Part shown: piece after piece, positions 59,911 to 64,000 of the stretch | Position numbering within the stretch: position 1 is the first letter of the stretch | Layout: each line of letters starts with the position of its first letter | From: UBA1930 sp943368475 | GTDB lineage: Bacteria; Bacteroidota; Bacteroidia; Chitinophagales; Chitinophagaceae | NCBI GenBank assembly: GCA_943368475.1 | Contig: CALRLF020000002.1 | Span: forward strand, 1-64,000 | Reading direction: 5' to 3' | Length of the DNA stretch: 64,000 nucleotides | Translations under genes and position numbers: made by a program | Notes under the pieces: generated by a model | Told to the model about the DNA's origin: nothing | The model's input: only the letters and a program-made list of their open reading frames with translations | The model's database searches: none

Positions 59911-60420
59911 ATGGAAACAGCAAAAAAATGGTATGCATTGTATACCAAACCAAGGTGGGAAAAAAAAGTTGATATGTTATTACAACGAAAGGGAATTACA
60001 ACTTGGTGTCCTTTACAAAAAATTGAAAGGCAATGGAGCGACAGAAAAAAAATTATTGAAGAACCCCTATTTAAATCTTATGTTTTTGTAAATGTCGACA
60101 TAAAGGATAAGATACAAGTATTAATGACAGATGGAATTTTAAACTTTGTTTACTATTTAGGAAAGCCTGCTGTAATTAATGATGATGAAATTACTTTAAT
60201 AAAAAAATACTTATCTGAGGAGGATGCAAAAATCTCAGTACTTTCTACCGAAGGGTTTAAAGAACACATGAAAGTAAAAGTTAATCATGGTGTTTTTATG
60301 AACAATAAAGGCACTGTAATACGTGGTGGTAAGAAAAAGGTATATGTTCAATTAGAAAGCTTAGGCCAAGTAATGATTGTTGAATTTCCTTCAGAATACT
60401 TAATTCCAGATAGTCAGTAA
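59911..60420 (+). CDS. UpxY-like (NusG-family) transcription antiterminator
   Basis: A 169-residue protein starting METAKKWYALYTKPRWEKKV (ATG at 59911; the GTG at 59869 is unlikely). The NGN domain continues with TTWCPLQKIERQWSDRKKII and EEPLFKSYVFVNVD, and the KOW motif is GVFMNNKGTVIRGGKKKVYV. UpxY proteins bind RNA polymerase early in capsule operons of Bacteroides and allow read-through of long polysaccharide loci. It is placed directly behind the Wzc-like gene and ahead of the sugar-synthesis genes, as expected for control of the downstream operon. Confidence 0.92.
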   Translation: METAKKWYALYTKPRWEKKVDMLLQRKGITTWCPLQKIERQWSDRKKIIEEPLFKSYVFVNVDIKDKIQVLMTDGILNFVYYLGKPAVINDDEITLIKKYLSEEDAKISVLSTEGFKEHMKVKVNHGVFMNNKGTVIRGGKKKVYVQLESLGQVMIVEFPSEYLIPDSQ

Positions 60421-60441
60421 TTATTTGCTGTATATAAAAAA

Positions 60442-61434
60442 ATGAAAATTCTTATTGTTGGATTGGGCTCAATAGGTAAACGTCATCTAAACAACATATT
60501 TAGTTTAGGTTATCGTGAAATAGCATTAGTAAGCAGTGGTAAAAATATCCCTAAAGAATATTCTGCTTTACAGATTTTTACAACTATTCAAGCAGCAATC
60601 GAAGTCGAAAAATTTGATGCAGCTGTCATATGTACTCCTACAGCACAACATATTGAAGCATTAACTCTCTTATTAGAAAGTGGGATAAAAAATATATATG
60701 TTGAGAAGCCTGTAAGCAATACTTTTAATGATATATTAAAAGTACAGTCTTTAATTACAAATTCTAGTAGCAGGGTTCAGGTTGGTTTTGATATGCACTA
60801 TGACTTAGGATTACAAAAAGTAAAATCATTAATTCAGCAAAAAGTTATTGGACAAATTGTTTCTGTAAACGCCCAAGTGGGGCAGTATTTACCAGATTGG
60901 CGTCCGCAAGAAGATTACAGTAAAGGAATGAGTGCTAAAAAAGAAACAGGTGGTGGTGTAATGTTAGACTTAGTGCATGAATTCGATTATTTATACTGGC
61001 TCTTTGGCAAAGCTCAAACAATCGCTTCTTTAAATAAAAATTCGGGGTCTTTAAATATCGAAACAGAAGATATAGCAGAAGTATTGGTAAAGTTTAAATC
61101 TGGAGTAATTGGAACAATTCACTTAGACTACTTACAACAAAAATTGGTAAGAAATTGCTTAGTTACAGGCAGTGCAGGAAGTATAAAGTGGGATTTATCG
61201 ACTAGTAAAGTATATTGGATATTAAAAGATAAAACAGAATACGAATTCAATTATTCAAGCTTCGAAAGAAATGATCGTTTTGTGAATATAATAAAAGACT
61301 TTCTTGATAAAGAAGTAAACGACCATGTTACAATGTTCAATAATGGGCTCGTAAGCTTAAAAATGGTTCTAGCTGCAAAATATTCATCAGATAATAACGT
61401 TTTTGTAAAGCTAGATGAATTTCACCCAGCTTAA
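60442..61434 (+). CDS. Gfo/Idh/MocA-family sugar oxidoreductase
   Basis: A 330-residue NAD(P)-dependent oxidoreductase. The Rossmann motif is KILIVGLGSIGKRHLNNIFS, the catalytic-loop Lys is in YVEKPVSNTF, and the substrate domain has GGGVMLDLVHEFDYLYWLFG. Relatives act on nucleotide-linked or free sugars. Set just before a CMP-sugar synthetase and an SDR, it resembles PtmF of the Campylobacter legionaminic-acid locus, but the substrate is inferred from context. Gap to the next gene is 9 bp. Confidence 0.88.
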   Translation: MKILIVGLGSIGKRHLNNIFSLGYREIALVSSGKNIPKEYSALQIFTTIQAAIEVEKFDAAVICTPTAQHIEALTLLLESGIKNIYVEKPVSNTFNDILKVQSLITNSSSRVQVGFDMHYDLGLQKVKSLIQQKVIGQIVSVNAQVGQYLPDWRPQEDYSKGMSAKKETGGGVMLDLVHEFDYLYWLFGKAQTIASLNKNSGSLNIETEDIAEVLVKFKSGVIGTIHLDYLQQKLVRNCLVTGSAGSIKWDLSTSKVYWILKDKTEYEFNYSSFERNDRFVNIIKDFLDKEVNDHVTMFNNGLVSLKMVLAAKYSSDNNVFVKLDEFHPA

Positions 61435-61443
61435 ATTTTACTC

Positions 61444-62139
61444 ATGTTCATTTTAGGTACAATTTGTTGTAGAGGTGGTAGTAAAGGAGTTCCTGGTAAA
61501 AATATCAAGCCATTATTGGGCAAACCTTTAATTGCTTATACCATCCAAACTGCTTTACAATCATCATTAATTAATGATGTTATCATTTCTACAGATTCTC
61601 AGCAAATAGCTGATGTTGCTAAGCAATTTGGTGCCAATGTGCCTTTTATGAGACCTGATGATTTGGCTTCAGATACAGCCAGTAAATGGCCAGTATTTAT
61701 TCATGCATTGGAAGCTTATGAAAAGCAGTATGGCGTTATTGTAGATTATTTGGTAGATATGGATGTTACTGTGCCTTTAAAACAACCCATAGATATTAAT
61801 GGAGCTATACAAAAAGCTTTAGACGATACAACTGTAGATGTTGTAATAACTGGCTATGAGCCTGAACGTAATCCATATTTTAATATGATGGAAATAAGGC
61901 CGGATGGTTTTGCAGAAATTGTAAAAACAGGAGAGAAGCCTATTGTTCGCAGGCAAGATGCACCAGAGGTTTATAGCCTTACACCTGCAGCTTATGTAGT
62001 AAAAAAGTCTGCATTATACGAGTTTGAACATTGGAGCAAAGCCAAATGCAAAATATACCCAATGCCTAGAGAAAGAGCTGTAGATATAGACACAAAAATT
62101 GATTTTAAAATTGTAGAATTTTTAATGAATAATAAATGA
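61444..62139 (+). CDS. Acylneuraminate cytidylyltransferase family protein (CMP-nonulosonate synthetase)
   Basis: A 231-residue nucleotidyltransferase with the CMP-NeuAc synthetase motif CRGGSKGVPGKNIKPLLGKP, the following IAYTIQTAL and ISTDSQQIADVAKQFGA. VDMDVTVPLK provides metal-binding acids and ERAVDIDTKIDFKIVE closes the domain. It activates a nonulosonic acid with CTP. Which sugar (legionaminic, pseudaminic, neuraminic or another) cannot be told from this gene alone. Its stop overlaps the start of the SDR gene by 4 bp. Confidence 0.9.
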   Translation: MFILGTICCRGGSKGVPGKNIKPLLGKPLIAYTIQTALQSSLINDVIISTDSQQIADVAKQFGANVPFMRPDDLASDTASKWPVFIHALEAYEKQYGVIVDYLVDMDVTVPLKQPIDINGAIQKALDDTTVDVVITGYEPERNPYFNMMEIRPDGFAEIVKTGEKPIVRRQDAPEVYSLTPAAYVVKKSALYEFEHWSKAKCKIYPMPRERAVDIDTKIDFKIVEFLMNNK

Positions 62140-62933
62140 GTAAAAACCTCTTCGATCTTACCAATAAAGTAGCTATTGTTACAGGTGGTGCTGGCTTATT
62201 AGCAAGTGAACATGCGATTGCACTATGTAATTATGGAGCAAAAGTTGTTTTGGCAGATTTTAATTTAGAAAAATGCCAAGCAGCAGCTGATGTTTTAAAG
62301 AAAGAAGGTTTAAATGTTTCAGCTGAATTTTGTGATGTTACCAAAAAAGAAAGTTGGGAAGCATTATTAGCAAGTGTTTTAGCAGAAAATGAGACACTAG
62401 ATATTCTCATAAACAATGCAGGTTTTACCAATCAAAGTAAGAGTGCCAATTTTGATGCAAGTTTCGAAAATTTTCCTTTAGAAGATTGGAATGCAATTAT
62501 GAATGTAAATCTTACAGGTTGCTTTTTAGGCTGTCAGGTTGTTGGTAAGCAAATGCTTTTGCAAGGCAAAGGAAGTATTGTAAATATTGCCTCATTATAT
62601 GGTGTTGTTAGTCCAAATCACAATATTTATCCTGGCACAGGCATAAGCCAGCCAGTTGCTTATAGTGTAAGTAAGCATGGTGTTGTAGCCCTTACAAAGT
62701 ATGTAGCTACGTTGTGGGCTAGCAAAGGTGTTCGTGTAAATTCATTAACACCAGGTGGTATTTTTAACGGTCATCAAGGCTTGTTTTTAGAAAGGTTTAA
62801 GCAATTAAATCCAATTGGACGGATGAGTGAAAAAGAAGAACTACGAGGTGGAATTGTGTACTTAGCAAGCGATGCAAGCAGCCATGTAGTTGGTCATAAC
62901 TTAATTATAGACGGAGGCTGGACTGCTTGGTAA
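62136..62933 (+). CDS. SDR-family oxidoreductase of the nonulosonate locus
   Basis: A 265-residue classical SDR. The cofactor motif VAIVTGGAGLLASEHAIAL is a GxxxxG variant as in PtmA-like proteins, the NNAG motif is present (ILINNAGFTNQ), the catalytic Tyr-Lys pair is in VAYSVSKHGVVALTK, and the C-terminus has VRVNSLTPGGIFNGHQG and GHNLIIDGGWTAW. With its neighbours it forms an oxidoreductase, CMP-synthetase and SDR set like Campylobacter PtmF, PtmB and PtmA. The exact reaction is unknown. Confidence 0.88.
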   Translation: MSKNLFDLTNKVAIVTGGAGLLASEHAIALCNYGAKVVLADFNLEKCQAAADVLKKEGLNVSAEFCDVTKKESWEALLASVLAENETLDILINNAGFTNQSKSANFDASFENFPLEDWNAIMNVNLTGCFLGCQVVGKQMLLQGKGSIVNIASLYGVVSPNHNIYPGTGISQPVAYSVSKHGVVALTKYVATLWASKGVRVNSLTPGGIFNGHQGLFLERFKQLNPIGRMSEKEELRGGIVYLASDASSHVVGHNLIIDGGWTAW

Positions 62934-63020
62934 TTTTAGAACAACTAACTTCTTCATATCATTCCAAATTCGTAAACGGTTTGTATAAAAAGTGTTAGTC
63001 AAAAACGGTATTACTCATCT

Positions 63021-63893
63021 ATGGTTTCAGTAATAATAGTTAACTACAATACTTCTCAACTTACCTGTAATTGTATTAACTCTATAATAAAGTACACCAA
63101 CGAAGTAGCTTATGAAATTGTACTAGTTGATAATGCTTCGGTAGAAACAGAATCAATTTTTTTTTTAGATTTATTCGGAAGTAAAATAAAATTTATACAA
63201 AGTAGCACAAATTTAGGCTTTGCAGGAGGAAATAATTTAGGAATCGAACATGCAAATGGTGATTACATTTTACTTTTAAATAGCGATACAGAGCTATTTG
63301 AAGACAGTATTGCTAAAACATACAAATTTGTTGAAAGTATAAGTGAAGTTGGTGCAGTTACATGTAAGCTACTAAACCCAGATAAGAAAAGTTTACAAAA
63401 TGCAGCTAGACCTTTTTTTTCTCTTAAGATTCACTTTTTAAAAAGTTTTGGTTTAGATAAATTGTTTGCAAGCAGTGTACACAGTTATTATAAAAAATAT
63501 GATTTAACCAAGAGTTTTGAAACAGATTGGATTTGGGGTACTTTTTTTATGTTTCCCAAAAAAAATTTATCGCTCATGGAAGGAAGGCTGACTGAAAATT
63601 TTTTTATGTATAGTGAAGACGTGGAATGGAGCTATTTGTTTAATAAAAATAAGCTACATAATTACTATTATGCGGATACAGCAATTATTCATTATGGTGG
63701 TCAAAGTAGCCCTACAAAACAACGTTTAAAATTAATAGAGCAAAGCCATTTAAAATTTGTTAGAAAATATCATGGTTATGCAGCTGCTTTTATTGAATAT
63801 CTTTTGTTTAGAAAAGATGCGTTTAATAAACGATCAAAAAGAATACGGAGAAGATTAAAACAAAAATTTATAAAAGAAAAATTCATTTTATGA
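63021..63893 (+). CDS. GT2 family glycosyltransferase
   Basis: A 290-residue GT-A glycosyltransferase with VSVIIVNYNTSQLTCNCINS, LVDNASVETE, NLGFAGGNNLGIEHANGDY and metal-site YILLLNSDTELFED. FMYSEDVEWSYLFNK supplies the acceptor-side acidic motif. The C-terminus is very basic (KRSKRIRRRLKQKF), suiting membrane association. It probably adds a sugar in repeat-unit assembly for the adjacent export system. Its stop overlaps the start of the next gene by 4 bp (ATGA at 63890-63893). Confidence 0.9.
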   Translation: MVSVIIVNYNTSQLTCNCINSIIKYTNEVAYEIVLVDNASVETESIFFLDLFGSKIKFIQSSTNLGFAGGNNLGIEHANGDYILLLNSDTELFEDSIAKTYKFVESISEVGAVTCKLLNPDKKSLQNAARPFFSLKIHFLKSFGLDKLFASSVHSYYKKYDLTKSFETDWIWGTFFMFPKKNLSLMEGRLTENFFMYSEDVEWSYLFNKNKLHNYYYADTAIIHYGGQSSPTKQRLKLIEQSHLKFVRKYHGYAAAFIEYLLFRKDAFNKRSKRIRRRLKQKFIKEKFIL

Positions 63894-64000
63894 ATCCTTT
63901 TTTTGAAATAGCAGGTCGTAAAATTGGTTACGATTATGCCCCATTGGTAATTGCAGAAATTGGTATTAACCATGAAGGTTCTTTACAAACTGCAAAAGAA
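63890..64000 (+). CDS. N-acetylneuraminate/nonulosonate synthase (NeuB-family), 5' part only
   Basis: The first 37 codons are in the window: MNPFFEIAGRKIGYDYAPLV and then IAEIGINHEGSLQTAKE. The IAEIG-x-NH-x-G-x-L-x-x-A block is the N-terminal strand and substrate motif of NeuB, LegI and PseI, which condense phosphoenolpyruvate with a six-carbon sugar. The gene continues past base 64000. It confirms that the locus makes a nonulosonic acid. Confidence 0.88.
   Translation, partial: MNPFFEIAGRKIGYDYAPLVIAEIGINHEGSLQTAKE

Overview
The window is AT-rich chromosomal DNA from a member of the Bacteroidota, most likely the Chitinophagaceae or a close relative. The signs are: gingipain-like C25 peptidases with a type IX secretion (T9SS) sorting domain next to a PorV/PorQ-type barrel; promoters of the TTG-N19-TAnnTTTG kind and no Shine-Dalgarno sequences; GH92 and GH125 mannosidases; DUF3667; an UpxY-type antiterminator; and a fused E1 alpha/beta 2-oxoacid dehydrogenase. 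The family-level placement is inference.

Layout. 1-6 kb: a partial S1-domain protein (CvfB-like), a START-like protein, a GH125 mannosidase, an SGNH hydrolase, an alpha/beta hydrolase and tyrS. 6-17.3 kb: two very large paralogous C25 peptidases (1628 and 1699 aa) bracketing a PorV/PorQ-family protein. 17.3-22.7 kb, mostly minus strand: a PolX-type protein whose polymerase active site looks destroyed, tRNA-Leu and tRNA-Gly, a small membrane protein, a GT2 glycosyltransferase, and an ECF sigma operon with a small membrane protein and a proline-rich periplasmic protein. 22.7-34.2 kb: housekeeping genes purL, hldD, proC, radC, prs, rplY, pth, an FAH-family hydrolase, the E1 fusion and tRNA-Met, with a toxin-antitoxin pair between hldD and proC. 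34.2-47.6 kb: two small helical secreted proteins, a minus-strand operon of DUF3667, mazG and a giant sensor kinase, a GH3-family ligase, and a cognate sensor kinase/LytTR regulator pair. 47.6-54.2 kb: a truncated secreted protein, GH92, a TonB-type barrel, a DUF445 protein and tRNA-His. 54.3 kb to the end: a tail-specific protease, then an exopolysaccharide/capsule locus (Wza-like, Wzc-like tyrosine kinase with a Gly-Tyr tail, UpxY-like) leading into genes for a CMP-activated nonulosonic (sialic-acid-like) sugar, cut by the window edge.

The most unusual signals are (i) palindromic repeat elements inserted in frame in two adjacent, otherwise conserved enzymes (purL and hldD), with other dispersed repeats in nearby intergenic DNA; (ii) the C25-PorV-C25 arrangement; (iii) a PolX that keeps its PHP nuclease but has lost its polymerase carboxylates; and (iv) a direct repeat with 21-bp spacing in front of the LytTR regulator gene that resembles a LytTR operator. 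No CRISPR array, rRNA operon, intact insertion sequence or complete prophage was seen.
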